Assembly: GCA_025667525.1 (NCBI GenBank) | Contig: CM046876.1 | Location: 83,555,512 to 83,619,511, forward strand | Reading direction: 5' to 3' | Origin: Glebionis coronaria | Lineage: Eukaryota > Streptophyta > Magnoliopsida > Asterales > Asteraceae | DNA length: 64,000 bases | Part shown: piece by piece, positions 47,580 through 62,414 of the stretch | Position numbering within the stretch: position 1 is the first letter of the stretch | Layout of the letters: each line of letters starts with the position of its first letter | Translations under genes and position numbers: made by a program | The notes under the pieces: model-generated | Told to the model about the DNA's origin: nothing | Database searches by the model: none | The model's input: only the letters and a program-made list of their open reading frames with translations

Positions 47580-48554
47580 TAGGATACAGAATTGCTGAAC
47601 AGGAGGGGATCTTTTGAGAAAGTTGGAATATATTGAAGCAGATGTATTTGTAAGCTCGATGCATACCTTGCTGCTGGCAGGAGACATCCAACTGATGTCA
47701 AATCATATGAATAAGCAATTGCTTTACTGAACGGTATATCATCTTATGGGATAGAAACAAAGTGAAGAAATCCAATGGTTAACAACCATTAATTATATTT
47801 ATATATTAAGCTGATGAATAATGTTATTCACTGTTACTAGATAATTCTTTCTAATCTTTCAGTTATTTTACCTTTTCTTATTGTTTTCTTTAACTTAAGT
47901 GGGAATCTCCTCCACAGAATGTGTTTATCTTGACAAAACCACATTCAACTTCAGTCAAATTCCTTTGCGAATAAATGGTCAAGTAGACCTGATTATGTGA
48001 CTTTACCTACACTAGACCTTTACCTACATTGTTTTGATCTGCAGTAGATTTGACCCATTCACCTCCCCTCTAGATCTGTCTATTTAAACATCCCAAAAAA
48101 TGAAGACCTGCTGAAACAAAACACCCTAAGAAATGCTACTTGCTGAACGAAACACCATAAAAATTGTAAACCTGCTGAACTGAAACACCCTTAAATTTTC
48201 AGTCTCGCTGAACCAAAGACCCAAAAATCAGCATACCATGAAACCAAACACCTAAAAATCTGATACGAGTTAGCGAGACACAGCATAACCAAGTGCTCAA
48301 TATCGACCTTGAGTCATGGAAGCGTGCAAGTTGTGCCTTAACCAACCTCTACTTTGGTCAACTTAACTGCTGTAGCAATGAATTCAACAAATGGCATTGC
48401 AGGTCCAATAACACTAAGAATTCAAAACAAATAAGCATGAGCCGGAATTCTTAACAGTTGAAGTGAAAAGCTTGGAAAATAGTATTACTTGATATATATG
48501 GTGACAACGTATTTAACTTAAAAAGTTGATCAACAGAAATGTTTATAGTCACCT
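47580..48554. other. Non-coding stretch with CTGCTGAAC-AAACACC repeats
   Basis: At 48105-48260 five or so units of 35-45 bp combine CTGCTGAAC with AAACACCCTAAA. Nothing else recognised. Confidence 0.5.
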
Positions 48555-49200
48555 CTTTTTAATAGGTTACACGTCTTCTTGTGTAGATGGAAGATTAAAA
48601 TCACCATCACTCGGCTATAATCAGATTACAATGGGATTCTGGCAGAAATGGAGTAATTCTCTTCCCATAGACGTTCAATGCAACACTGAGGTATTAGCTG
48701 TCAAACGCAGCCGCTCTGGTGTCAGTCAACACGAGAAATAGAAGCGGGGAAGTAAAAAATATGGAATTTGATAAACTCATCGTTTCTGGAGCTTTTCCTT
48801 TTACAAACGGGAAAGTTTACCATTCACCAAACTACGTATCTGCAGGTAATATATTCAAAAATTAACAGGATATCTTTATATCATTTATTTATCTAAAAAG
48901 TTAAACTAATTTTATTTTTTTCTTATGACTACAGAAAGTGAAAATGGATTGATGAATTTGAGTGATTTTAAAAGGGAACTGTTCGGTAAAGTGGAGACAA
49001 TAGATTACTATACGACCGCGATGAAAATAAAAGGGCTTGATCATTTACCAATTTGATTTTACTACTGCGCTGAGTTCATGGATGATCCTGAAACTATAGG
49101 CAATCCGGTTGCCATCCAGAGATTCTACGCCGATACAGATATCTATCTTTTCTGGTCTTACTGTAATGCTGTGTTTCTTTCTATCAAACAAAGCCGACTT
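48555..49200 (+). pseudogene. FAD-dependent amine-oxidase-like protein fragment
   Basis: Two exon-like pieces. The first (48555-48845) reads KSPSLGYNQITMGFWQKWSN, then PIDVQCNTEVLAVKRSRSGV and, after a frameshift, KNMEFDKLIVSGAFPFTNGK up to a GTAATAT donor. After an intron ending TACAG (48935) the second reads NLSDFKRELFGKVETIDYY and EFMDDPETIGNPVAIQRFYA. NTEVLAVxR and FDKLIVSG fit the substrate/FAD domain of flavin amine oxidases of plants. An in-frame TGA at 49054-49056 replaces Gly in LPxGFYY. The N-terminal Rossmann GxGxxG part is absent. Function cannot be assigned more closely. Confidence 0.7.
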
Positions 49201-49671
49201 GTCCATTTTCCATCTCAGATTCTAGCTATGCTATTTTCTTTCTGTTTTTGGTAGTCAATTCCAGTAACAATGGAAAAAACTTATATATCTCGCCATTTAT
49301 TTACACACCAAAAATTATTTTTGCTCTGTTGGTTTGAATTGATCAGCTTGAAGCTTCTTTACTTCTGAAGTAAACACAACCTCATAGACATTAGTTGCTT
49401 TTTTACATTGTCCTTGCAAAGCTATGCAGGTAAGACACTTTTCTATGCGGCTGTGGAATATAGTTATGTTGACTTGATTAGACTCTTGATTGATCGATGT
49501 GATATTGCTACAGTGGCGCCCAAACTTGCAAAAGGAAGCATGATCATTATGAATCAAACAAGATCCCCAACTCGAAGAAGGTAGAGGATCATATTTCAAG
49601 AAGCCCTGTTGAATTGAAGCACCTATCTCTTAAAATTGACAATTACCTTTTTGAAATTTTTAGATATCTCC

Positions 49672-50865
49672 TCGACAAGGTCTTTTGAGAGCCCCATATC
49701 ATACATTTGCAGATAAATAGCATTTTGTGGATCCTGATGACAAATCACATCCAAGGTATTCTAAGGATTCAAACCTCGAGATTTTCATTTTCCAAAGTGA
49801 TGAACAAATGACGGGACAGTTTGCAAAAAGACTTTGCCTTGATAATAATTTTTCTGAGGTTAGCTATCTTTTTTTCTTTTCTAAAAAATTTGATCACGAT
49901 CATCAATCTACAAGATACTGTATAAACAAATATGTTAAAGTCGCTTACTCTTAATCAATTCTTTAGAACTTTGAGGCTATCTTGTCTCCTAAAGAATGAA
50001 AACATGATGGCATGGTGGTTATCTCAAGTTCTCAACTGTTACGCAGGTATATCTAAAATTCTAGATGTGCGTTATGTAAATTGGTATAAAAACATTGTTC
50101 TCTGTAGGGGATCATCAGCAATAAAACTCTGGCACACTACATTGGGAGAGTATATCTGTTTTTGACACGTTTGGGTATTGATGGAGAAAGATTGCGGTTC
50201 AGGTAGCATATCCAAAATGAGATGACCCATTATGCTGCAGATTGTTGGGATGCCGAAATTGAGTCTGCATATGGCTGGATCGACTGTGTTGATCTTGTGG
50301 CTCAAGAGAAATTGCAGAACCTATAGAAGTAGAGGTGGCCAAGGAAAAGGCAATGGAACATACAAGGACATTTACACCTTTTGTGATTCACCCATCTTTT
50401 GGAATACTGGGAGAATCATTTACTGTCTTTATGAACAATTGTTTTACACGAGGCCCAGTAGATCAGGAGATGTACAATTAAATGTTTTCCGTTTCCCCCC
50501 TCTCGTGGCCCCCATTAAATGCACCGTCTTCCCATTGGTTAAGAAGTATGCTGAAGTTGCTACACACATCTCTAAGTCTTTGATTGTAGCCGGTATCTCC
50601 AACAAGAAAGATATTACTGGTATGCTTATCTATATTTTTAAAGGTGCTAATATGTTGAACAAGTAGAAAGTAGAATGTGAAAATAAATTATATACACAAA
50701 CATCAAATAACCTGACTGGTTGTTATGTCGTTTTGTTGTAGGTAATTCAATAGGGACGCGGTACGCAATAGCAGAAAGGATAAAATATGTGTGAATATGG
50801 ATGACGTGGCAGCGGTTGTGAAGCGTGTATCCGAGGGGCTTAACCTGGGCTGATATTTTACAAAA
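49672..50865 (+). pseudogene. Glycyl-tRNA synthetase fragment
   Basis: Several exon-like pieces of eukaryote-type GlyRS (class II, attaches glycine to its tRNA) in order. At 49672-49858 is ISPRQGLL (class II motif 2 region), then FVDPDDKSHPRYSK and EQMTGQFAKR, with a GT donor. At 50110-50300 is HYIGRVYLFLTRLGID, then [17 protein letters not shown] and YGWID. At 50360-50630 is FWNTGRIIYCLYEQLFYTRP, then LNVFRFPPLVAPIKCTVFPL (anticodon-binding domain) and ISNKKDITG. Near 50740-50860 come GNSIGTRYA and VKRVSEG-LTWADILQKY. An in-frame TAG near 49712 and another at the Gln of RFRQH, plus frameshifts, kill it. The first half of the enzyme is missing. Introns are partly kept, so it was copied as DNA. 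Confidence 0.88.
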
Positions 50866-51069
50866 ATACTCGCTCATCGGATATTTTACAGAAATAAACT
50901 GCCAATTGTGTTCAAGACCTTCTATTGTTAAAGACCTTGCTGTTAATAGTAATTTTGTTCTGCTTTTATTTCTGATGACGAATAGACAATGTTTACGGAT
51001 CTGCAAAATCTTTTGCAATATTTGACGCAGTATGTCTAACATTAAGATGATGAATCGTGTAGGTTATGA

Positions 51070-51951
51070 CTTGAACAATTGCAATTATTCCTGGGGAAAT
51101 TGCAAATTACTATCATTAGCTAGATTTCAACTGAACCGATCTGAAAACCGAATTTGAATTCGGTTCAGTTCTCGTGTTTGACCCGATTTATTCAAAGTAT
51201 CCTACTAATTTTTATAAAAAAACTACAGAATTTTTCAAATAATTAGCAAAAAAATGAGCATAAAAATTATATTTTTATATTGAGATTCAATTTTAATAAT
51301 TATTATATATATAATTTAAACATTATATAAAAATATATGTATAACTTTGGCTTTCTATTCGACTTTCGGATCCGATTACCAAATCTATATCTAACCTGAA
51401 AAGCAAATCCGTTGTTTGGTTCGGTTATGACCCACAACCCGAATTTTATTTCGGCTCTCTTCTAAATCGAATTAGATTTAGTTCGGTTGTAAATCAAATT
51501 TGATTCGACTTGATTATCGATTTTCGTTGGTCAAACTTAAATAGTAGACACACTCCTACAAAGAATATGATGATTTGATTGCATTTATTATTAATTGTAT
51601 GCCAGTGGAATCCTATTAAAAAAACAAATCGTAATAAAAAACGAAAACAATGAGATGAAAATAGGCATGGCGCACGCAGACGTACGACGCGCAAACATTT
51701 GCTCGCACAAAGAGAATAAGGACTGGGTAACATGGAATAAAACATGTCGGCTGGGTGGGCAATACTTGAAAATAACGAAAATTAGTTTCGTTTAAAAATA
51801 GGTTAAAACCGAACCATTACGATTAACAATATGTTAAAACGAACCAATCGAGTTTAAAATAGAATCGTTTAAGTCAAACCAGTTTGTTAATCAGTTGACT
51901 AAAGTTGAACCTGTTTAAAGATCGGTTAAACACGTTAAAAACGATTTATGA
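51070..51951. other. Non-coding part of H1 rich in AACCGAATT-type phrases
   Basis: GAACCGA, CCGAATT and TTCGGTT words recur at 51125-51490 in both orientations, typical of a small decayed DNA transposon. No coding sequence. Confidence 0.4.
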
Positions 51952-51957
51952 AACGAA

Positions 51958-51986
51958 CCCGCCCATTGGGCGGGTTAAGCCGCTAG
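51958..51986 (+). mobile_element. Helitron 3' terminus of H1
   Basis: A 7-bp stem CCCGCCC/GGGCGGG with loop ATT, an 8-nt spacer TTAAGCCG, then CTAG followed by T. Confidence 0.75.

Positions 51987-54011
<2,025 letters not shown>

Positions 54012-54085
<74 letters not shown>
54012..54085. repeat. (TA)n tract between element B and H2
   Basis: 74 bp of TA. Confidence 0.95.
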
Positions 54086-54088
<3 letters not shown>

Positions 54089-54111
54089 GCAAAACCCGCC
54101 CGATGGGCGGG
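54083..54111 (-). mobile_element. Helitron 3' terminus of H2
   Basis: A 7-bp GC stem with loop ATC, then 8 nt, then CTAT. The last base departs from the CTRR rule, perhaps through mutation or slippage of the adjoining TA tract. Confidence 0.6.
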
Positions 54112-55344
54112 TATGACTTGTGATTGTCGTTTACATTTTTCGTTTATCTAAATATTTGTTTTAAAAAATTATATATTCCACAAAGCATAAATTTACCAGA
54201 ACATGCGTTTAACATTGATTCACTTATTTCTAAGCCCGCCAATATCGAAGGTAAAATAGGTAACGGTTGTTCAAGCGAGGCTTGTGTGCATCCAAGCTAT
54301 AAATTAAGTGGTTAATAATCTAGGAATACTATATAAAAATATTTACAAAGTGGTCCTCAAGAAAAAAGTATACGATATGAACCAATTTAAACATTTATTG
54401 GATTGTTATTTTATTACTATTTTATTGTTTTGTTATTAGAAACTAAGAACTAACCATAATATACACATTATGGATATCATCTATGAAACTAAATTCATTC
54501 TTTTTAATTGCCCATGGAGTATATCAGAGAGGTATTGAGCACTAACAATTTTTATACTAAATGTGTATTTTTATTAGCCTTTTGCCTGATCTCCAAAAAG
54601 GTTGTAGATAAGTGATATTAGATGTTTCATTTAGCGGATCTAAAGTCATGACAAGGTAATGTAAATACTGGGTCAAACATGTAAGGTAAATTGTTTTATA
54701 CATCAAGGATAATCTCTATATGCGATTAAGTCTACGTCTATTGCATGCATACATTGATGGTAAAACCTTTTAGTGGACATTGTTTTATATCAACACAATT
54801 TTGATCATAGAATTGAAAAACACATCGTGAAAACATATGTATTTAACAAAAAAAACACTACATGTACTCATAAATCTTAACGCTAAATATCAAATGGACA
54901 TCTCAATTATTGACAAAAAGATTTAAGTGATAATCTATTAAGTAGCATTGCATCATAAGAAATTTGAATATGAGAATCAGTGTCGTGTTTTTTTTTCTTT
55001 GAATTTGTCAAGAAACACACCTCAAATTTAGATCGGGTTCCGTTTGGTTATTAAAAATAAATTATATGTTTTAAAAACGAATAATTTTAGTAATTAGTTA
55101 TTACAAAACGTTATTTGATATGTAGTATTTAGATTTGATTGTTGTTTAATATCGTAATAATCGGATAATTAGTCTTATAATGTTTGACAAATCAGATTAT
55201 TTAATAACTTCTTATGTCAAATGGGAAAAAGATATTTTTATGTATAACTTTAAAGAGTTTTATAGAATTGAGTTTTAAATTTTAACATCACATTAAATGA
55301 ATTTTTTCAATAACTTTGTCTTTATTGATTTTACTAACTACCTT
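54112..55344. other. AT-rich part of H2 without recognisable content
   Basis: No coding segment or repeat that I can name. Confidence 0.4.
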
Positions 55345-55353
55345 TTTTATATA

Positions 55354-55964
55354 GGAAAAAGTTCAATATAAACTCACGTATAAACTCAATCAGCCAATCA
55401 CAACCATCCATTTTTATCATGTAATAAAAAAACTCATTTTTTAAAAATTAAATATCTCACAAACCGTTTATCGTTACGTAAAACAAAACATATCATCGCG
55501 ACGAGAATTAAATCATCTATCTATCGAGGGGCACATGTATATACTTTCGACGAACTTTTTTTCGACTTTTTTTCTTAAGTCACGTCTGAGAGAATCATAT
55601 ATGATTCGTCACGAAACATATATGATTTTCAGAAAATCATATATGATTCATATCACGAATCATATATGATTTTCTAAAAATCATATATGATTCGTGACGA
55701 GTCATATATGATTCTCTCAGACGTGACTTAAGAAAAAAATTCAGAAAAAAAATTCAGAAAAAAAATTCGTCGAAAGTATATACATGTGCCCCTCGACAGA
55801 AAAATGATTTAATTCTCGTTGCAATTGTGTATTTTTTTCGTTTGACGATTTATCGTTTGTGAGATATTGAATTTTTTAAAAAATGGTGGGAAATGGGTTT
55901 TTAAAAAAATTGATGATTATGATTGGTTGAATAGATTTATGCTAATTTAAGGGTATCTTAACTC
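55354..55964. mobile_element. Foldback (MULE-type) element with palindrome core, 611 bp
   Basis: Two arms of about 300 bp are inverted repeats of each other, for example ATATCTCACAAAC, CGAGAATTAAATCAT, CGAGGGGCACATGTATATAC and CTTAAGTCACGTCTGAGAGA in each arm. TTTTATATA (9 bp) flanks it on both sides (55345-55353, 55965-55973), as for Mutator-like elements. The core (55593-55713) holds five AATCATATATGATT palindromes or one-base variants plus one partial copy. Confidence 0.88.
55593..55713. repeat. AATCATATATGATT palindrome array
   Basis: Copies at 55593, 55635, 55658 and 55679, a one-base variant at 55700 and a truncated copy at 55617. Each is a perfect or near-perfect palindrome, and the whole array is itself mirrored about 55653. 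Confidence 0.9.
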
Positions 55965-56149
55965 TTTTATATATACACTACAAAAAGTATTACGTACACA
56001 TTGTTGACTAATATTTTTTACCTACCAAACTTTTGAGATCACGGAGAAAAAAAGCATCACAAACCTCCATTATCACACATTCATGACCTATCACCAATTC
56101 ACCATGTATATTATATGTTTTTAACAAACAATACTCCAATCGGATATCA

Positions 56150-56261
56150 TCAATTCATTTATCGAAACATCTATACATCGTTTTCAAAAAGCATGTCTGG
56201 CTCAAATCAATTCATTTATCGAAACATCTATACATCGTTTTCAAAAAGCATGCGTGGCTCA
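56150..56261. repeat. Tandem duplication of about 55 bp
   Basis: AATTCATTTATCGAAACATC ... CAAAAAGCATG(T/C)(C/G)TGGCTCAA occurs twice in direct succession with two differences. Confidence 0.85.
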
Positions 56262-59200
56262 ATGACTTGGCCTCAACTATAGCCATCAGATCATCTTTAG
56301 ACTCAGCTTCATCCTTCTCGCCTTCTTGTTCGTCAGCCAGTTTTTTCTATGCAATTCCTCTGCGGCCAGAAAAACATAACGATATAGTCAGAATGCAGAT
56401 TCCAGACATCATAAACGTTCAAGGCTGATGTGCATGTGGTATGACATCTGCCTTCTCCTTTCCAAATATTCCTGCACATAAAAAGTTTATAAAAGATGGT
56501 GTCAAGATGTGTAGACGACTCAAAACGGGCTACGATGGAAACATATATTTCAATCGGGTCGTAATGGGGCAAATCAGGTTGTGTTGACCCAACAACCCTT
56601 TTTCGTCTTCCTAATTACATTTTAAAGGTTTCATTATAATTACATTTTTACATTAAAAAATCATTCAGGAGGCTGTATCTATCAAAAGGTCTTTGAACCA
56701 TTTGACTATATTCTAATCTATCAAATATTTATTTGACACACTTGAGATAAGAACTTAACCAAATATCAGCCCATTTATATGAACTGGTTGTAATAGCCAA
56801 AAAAATCTACTTGAGATGGTTTCAACTATGTTACAATAGTGATCTAGATATAACAAAACAGAAAGGTATTATGCAATAAACAAACCTAATTGTTCCAAAC
56901 TAAAAAGGGTTTGTCACATTAGCATATAAATCTTTTGTTTATCAGTTACTTTGATAATATTCCTCCTTAAAGTGTTACAGTACATCTATGGTTAATTTGG
57001 TAGATGTTTTAGCTACAGATATTACAATTTGACAGATGTAGTTTCGGAAGCTTGAACAACCAGCTGGAATTGAGGAATGATCTAATGTATGTTGACGATA
57101 AGAATGGTTATATATACTTCTTTCCCAGTGGGACTATGAGTAGAGGTGGGAATTTTGACCTGCATATCTATAAATGGGTCGATTCAGATTTTTTTATATG
57201 TAACGGAAGATGAGTCAACCGTCTCGGGGTCAAACCACCGTGTAAATCCTCTACCTAAAAAGGGACTATCATTAGAGAAATGTACCAAAATAAGATATAT
57301 TCATGTAGACATAGGTTATTACCAACCCTACTTTGAAGCTTTGTCCTTGTGTGTGAAGCAATTCTATACACAAAAATTGATTTAGGCTTAAATAGTGCAA
57401 ACATTGACAGTAAAATACCAACCAAAAACATATACTATATGGTTTGTGGCAACTATGTATAACATCACATATCATAAATAATCCCCATCTGGTCTTAAAG
57501 TTGTGAAAAAACTCATATTTGCTTTGACTTTGTTCGCTACATTTGACATAAAAAGTGTGAGAATATCTATTGCATCTCATTGCAGTACATTTAGAGGAGT
57601 GTAAGAATTAAGGTCCATGATGTAAACTTCGTTAAGGTCCTAATTGCGCAAAAAATAAAAAAATAACTATTAAATATCAGCAAACATAGGATGGATACAT
57701 AATAAAATGTGTCCATAAAAATCCACGAACACAGACGTACATAGGTAACTAATAACATTCTAATATACTTCATATTAAATATCATAAAGAATACCAACCT
57801 CAAGTTGTCGTAGGAAATGATCGATTCCAAGGTGCAGATCCAAACAACTGAAAGATTAAGGAATCGCATAGAGATTGATTTCACATAATGGCATAAGGTT
57901 GCTAATATACCACCACATCTCAATCGATTTTACCATTGGCATTATAAGATATAAACCTTGATGGTAGTGTTTGGAGAAGATGTTTTTGAGACAATGCATA
58001 CAGTGGGAGGATTCGTTTGTTGGTCCTTTCTTTGACTCTTTGTTTGTTCGCAAGTGATTTTACTTCCTTTTGAATCAGTACGAAATTCTTCCTCATTACA
58101 AATTTTAACCCAATACGTTCAAGAATGTTTTATGCATTAAAAGATAAAACATAAAATTTAAATACTCACAATATCACCACTGTGAGTCTTGGGAGCCTTA
58201 TCATTCTTTAGCCTCGACAGACCAGCCTGTGCCATAACCAAATCAGTGTCTCATGACTCAACACCAATCTTGCTGAACTCCGTTTGTCTTCAACATCCTA
58301 TAGAGCGGAGCTCTTATTATACTTATACTCAAAAAACAGCATGTTACACATAATACGTGATGAAAACATAATTTATATATTTAACACACAAAACCAAACT
58401 CAAACAGCAAGATTGAGGTTTGTTGTGTTCCATAATTCCATGACTGTATTGAACAAATATTCAAAAATGACTTTGTGGACAATGATAGCTAATAAGCTAT
58501 CAAATCATGCATACTTGTGTTTAATTAGAATAACAACACCCACAATGGGGGTCATTATATTATAAACCTGTAAATCGGTATAACAGGAAATTACTTTGAC
58601 GGGGTTATCCTGGTTGTTTGAAAAAATGGCATAATGGATGGTGTAGGTGGCATGATGTTGTACTGGTGGATGCAGAGAATGATAAGGTAAATCAACGTCC
58701 ATCATCATAAGAGATAATCATAGTCCGACCTCTTTCGGCAAATAGGTTTTAAGATTGGTTGACGGGGCATCTCCCTAGTGAGATCTTGTCCGTTGATTTG
58801 GTTGTCGAGTGACCATGGCTGACTTTGTTCTTGATCTTTGTGCTGATGAACATAGACTTCTTTTTGAAGCAAAACAACGGGATGAAATCAGTAGCAAATA
58901 CATGTTCTCAAGAAAATATTATCAATTGTAAATCTTAATGGAATATTAGGAATGATGTTTTCAATAAGACCTATGAAAGTTTAGCATTACATAGGTCTCT
59001 AAATATGCAGTTAGTGTGTCAAAAACTTCAAAACTTTAAAACTGTGTTCCGTATAAATTAATAAGGTTTAGACTTTGATAAGCGCAGCATCATTTCATAT
59101 TTTGCAAACTTGTACCGCTGATATAGTTCCACTCAAATTTGTAGAATTGTGGTATTTTATGTCAACATGTGTGCCTAAAGAATCCAACGCAAATATTACA

Positions 59201-59744
59201 AATTAGTGGATGTTTGAATATGCAGAATGTGGAACCGATATCCCCTAAAGTATCTATGCATTCGATCTGATTTTCCCTAAAGTATCTACCAATTCTTTTA
59301 CTTTTGTTCAAGTAGGCCCAAGAAAATGAAGACTTTGACATGTTAAGTTGGATAAGGCAATAATGAAGATATGAAGAAAGAAGAATTACCTCATCTTCAA
59401 CACCTATAATAATGAAACCAAATCTAGGCCCATCTTCAGGTTTATCGAATGAGCTAGATATTTTGTTTGCTGCATCAGTTGTCACTCAATCTTGGAATCT
59501 TACTTTGTCTTTTTCAGAAGAGATTTTGTCATTTAAAACACCACTTCATTGTAAATCATGTCCTATGGATGTTGCAATGGTGGAACTTGTTCTGGGCATA
59601 ATAGTTTTCTATTTTACTGAATATATTAGAATTATAAAATATTCAGAAACACACTAATCAAACAATCATTCTTGGTTTTTAATGATACTTAATAGCTAGG
59701 ATTAGACATACAGTTTTGTAGTGAGACGTCAACACTTTTTCTTG
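56262..59744 (-). other. H2 interior, possible small exon relics
   Basis: Short minus-strand segments have coding character but no family I recognise: DEQEGEKDEAESKDDLMAIV (about 56275-56340), MAQAGLSRLKNDKAPKTHSG (about 58160-58240), HKDQEQSQPWSLDNQINGQD (about 58700-58870) and DKPEDGPRFGFIIIGVEDE, which ends at a GTAATT donor (about 59390-59460). They are isolated and separated by stops. Decayed exons of captured genes is the simplest reading. Confidence 0.35.
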
Positions 59745-59960
59745 CGTCTTTATGATCGCCATTGCTCGTCTTATCTCTCTTACCATCTCGCCTTCTATCA
59801 TCACTATCATCCTTGTTCCTTCTATCCCTATCCTTGTTCCTTTTAGACCATCACGTTCACTCTTATATCTATCAACATCTCTTTTCCTTCTATATGTATC
59901 TTCAACGTCACTTCTTTCTCTATTTCAATCCCTTATGAAGATTGAAAACTCACTCTAAAT
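59745..59960 (-). pseudogene. Arg/Asp-rich exon relic (splicing-factor-like)
   Basis: The minus strand reads KRNKDRDRRNKDDSDDRRRD then GKRDKTSNGDHKDARKS, an RD/RS-like charged tract as found in pre-mRNA splicing proteins and their RNA helicases. Upstream (KRDVDRYKSERDGLK) is in other frames. No globular domain remains, so the parent gene cannot be named. Confidence 0.45.
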
Positions 59961-60689
59961 CGTGTAGAATAATTGTTTTCCTAATCTTTTTCCATCTAGA
60001 CCAATTAAGGGGCATAATCTATAATGGCAACAACTGTGAACTTACCTTGTTAAAATTGTATGAGGTTGATATGCACCCATTTGGAGCAAATTGAAGTGAT
60101 TCCTATCATTTAGGCATGGGTGAACTACACTATATTTGACAATGAAAAATAATTGCCCACATTCACATTGCCTGCAATTGTGTGTCTAAAAATTTCCACA
60201 CCAAGAACATCTCCTATAATGTCCTATGTATTGTGATATTAGGATCGTATGCATTAGCAATGTATTGTTTAAGAGATTCTTACTTTCTCATAATATGACA
60301 AAAAGTTTAATATGCAATCAAACTTATTTACCTAGTCACGATCGATATATTTTGTTAAATTTCATGGGCAGGAGCCATAGTTTCGAAAGCTTTGACAAGC
60401 AAAGCCACTTGTCGTTTCTGTGTAGGGGCAAATTCACCGACAACTTTTCGAAGAGCAAAAATTAACATCCATTCATCCGAAATTTTCTCGTCACTTTATT
60501 CTAAACATCTTTCTGGTCCAAGTTTCTCGACTCGCAGCATCATCAAAATCTGATACAATAATCAAAAAATTTTGTGTTTGAGATCTTCTGATTATTCAAG
60601 AAGTGAGCAACTAAATAGACTATAACTTATTACTAAAATTATGAGTTTGTAACCTTAATCAAATTTATCATATGTAAATCAATGAAAAT

Positions 60690-61020
60690 TAGAGCTTACA
60701 TACCTTTTGTATGTAATTTCTTTTCTTCGACTACTGGTTCAACTACTGTGTCACTACCGGACTCAGTTGGAAGACCAGATAGCATAGGCCGTTGGATCAT
60801 ATGCCACGTGATCATATGGTTGGTTTTCTTTAAACCCGGCTTCTGTTCCACAACAATCTTCAACACTTCTGAATTTATTTCCTTTTCTCCATGTATATCC
60901 TTAAAACCTCGATCATTTGACATGTGAATATCTTTCTTTTTTATGAATCCTTGGTAACCACAAAGTCCAACCCCCGGATCAACATCAGTTAGAGCCACAA
61001 GAGCCTGCACGTGTTCCAAC
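60690..61020 (-). pseudogene. Unrecognised open segment
   Basis: Minus strand, 107 codons: HVQALVALTDVDPGVGLCGY, then KKKDIHMSNDRGFKDIHGEK and IQRPMLSGLPTESGSDTVVE. It has ordinary protein composition and no stop, flanked by AT-rich sequence. I do not recognise the family. It lies just downstream (minus strand) of the WD40-like exon. Confidence 0.35.
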
Positions 61021-61109
61021 TCTCATTAAATATTTAGATGACCATCGCGCAAGGCACATATTATTGCCTATAAAATTAAACAAAAAACTGATAAATGTTG
61101 TCAAAAGGG

Positions 61110-61275
61110 AAGTTTGGCAGGATCATGTACGCATTCACCTTTGTTTCCTGACATCATAGACCACACACGAACAAATTCCTCACTAACTAATGCCAAATAT
61201 TCACATTCAGGTCCCAACGAATAGAATAAAGAGGCTTTGTATGTCTGTATACCATGATTATCGATAGAAAATGGC
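61110..61275 (-). pseudogene. WD40 exon relic resembling LEUNIG
   Basis: The minus strand reads LGPECEYLALVSEEFVRVWS followed by MMSGNKGECVHD. It resembles the WD40 repeat of the plant co-repressors LEUNIG and LEUNIG_HOMOLOG (GEYLASVSEDxVRVWS, KGECVHE). One repeat only, so another WD40 protein is possible. Confidence 0.45.
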
Positions 61276-62414
61276 ATCATGAACTAAAGGAATAAAAATA
61301 AAGGAACCTGTAGTAACGAACTGGTAACGAATGACGTTCTCCTTGAGTTTCCGCGTCGTGTATAACATGTTTTCTGCAGCAGGTGCTAAAACTCTAAAGA
61401 AGCAAACACAAAAAGCTTGTAGGCAACCTTCACTGTCCGTTTACTAAATTTCTCAATATTGTCCTTATTGCCGGACTAAAATAACAACCTTTCTTGTACG
61501 ACTCACTATATCCCATATCTGAAAGAACAAAAATGGGCTCATCAGGAACTGGTTTCTCAAGCACACAAGGTTTATCCTGTTTCTGATTAGTGTCGCCAAG
61601 TATTGAGTTATGCTACATACCTGTGTTAAATTTCCTTATGTATATTTGACAGGATGCATCTGATGTAATCTGTTGATATTTGAAACAATCAGTTATGTAT
61701 GTATGTTATGTGCAAGTATAAAGGCGATTTTTTACCTGAGACTATGGCATGATTCACATTAGGCCTTGAGTGGAGCTCTCTCACATCAACAGACTCGTGC
61801 CTTCAGCAAGATAGATATAACACTTCTAAGGGTTATGATGAATGATTTTCCTAAAAAAAACAATATTTAAACTGATTAAAATAAACTAAGAATAAAAAAT
61901 TGATCATAATCGCGTCCATACAGAAACTGTATCAGTTACAATTGTACAATCGCTCGCTAAGGCTAATATAGGTTATGCTCACATCTGGCAACTTAAATAA
62001 TAGTATATCAAAATCAAATTGACACCTTAATAGTGTCAATCAATAAAATTAACTATTTGAAAATTAGAGAAGGACACATACCTCACTTTTACATTTGATC
62101 AAAAACCTAATCAATAAGCTGGGAGGAGCGCCATGAAGGATCTATTAAGGTTCTGCATAAATCGAATAAGATGATTTTAATTGGATCGATTAGGGTTCTA
62201 CATATGTAATACATTATTCAATTGTATGTGATTAAATTACTATGGTGATATTGCATAAGATGAATGGATCGATTAGGGTTCTGCATAATCGAATAAGATG
62301 ATTCCAATTCAGGTTTTGAATACGAATATATCTATTTAATGATATTTGGGTGCAGGAAATGTTTATGTGAGTATAAGAATTTTGGTTAGGAATGAATCGA
62401 TGCAATATTAATCT
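61276..62414. other. H2 5' portion, little recognisable
   Basis: On the minus strand KPVPDEPIFVLSDMGYSESY (about 61500-61560) is a short open piece of unknown family. TTAGGGTTCT and CGATTAGGGTTC phrases recur at 62150-62290. Confidence 0.35.

Noticed and set aside
49330..49600. Ankyrin-like segment LFYAAVEYSYVDLIRLLIDR
   Set aside because: One short piece with only a loose resemblance; no second repeat and no clear link to the neighbouring GlyRS or oxidase fragments.
61110..61275. A working LEUNIG gene
   Set aside because: Only one WD40-like exon is present, with no LUFS domain and no other repeats nearby.
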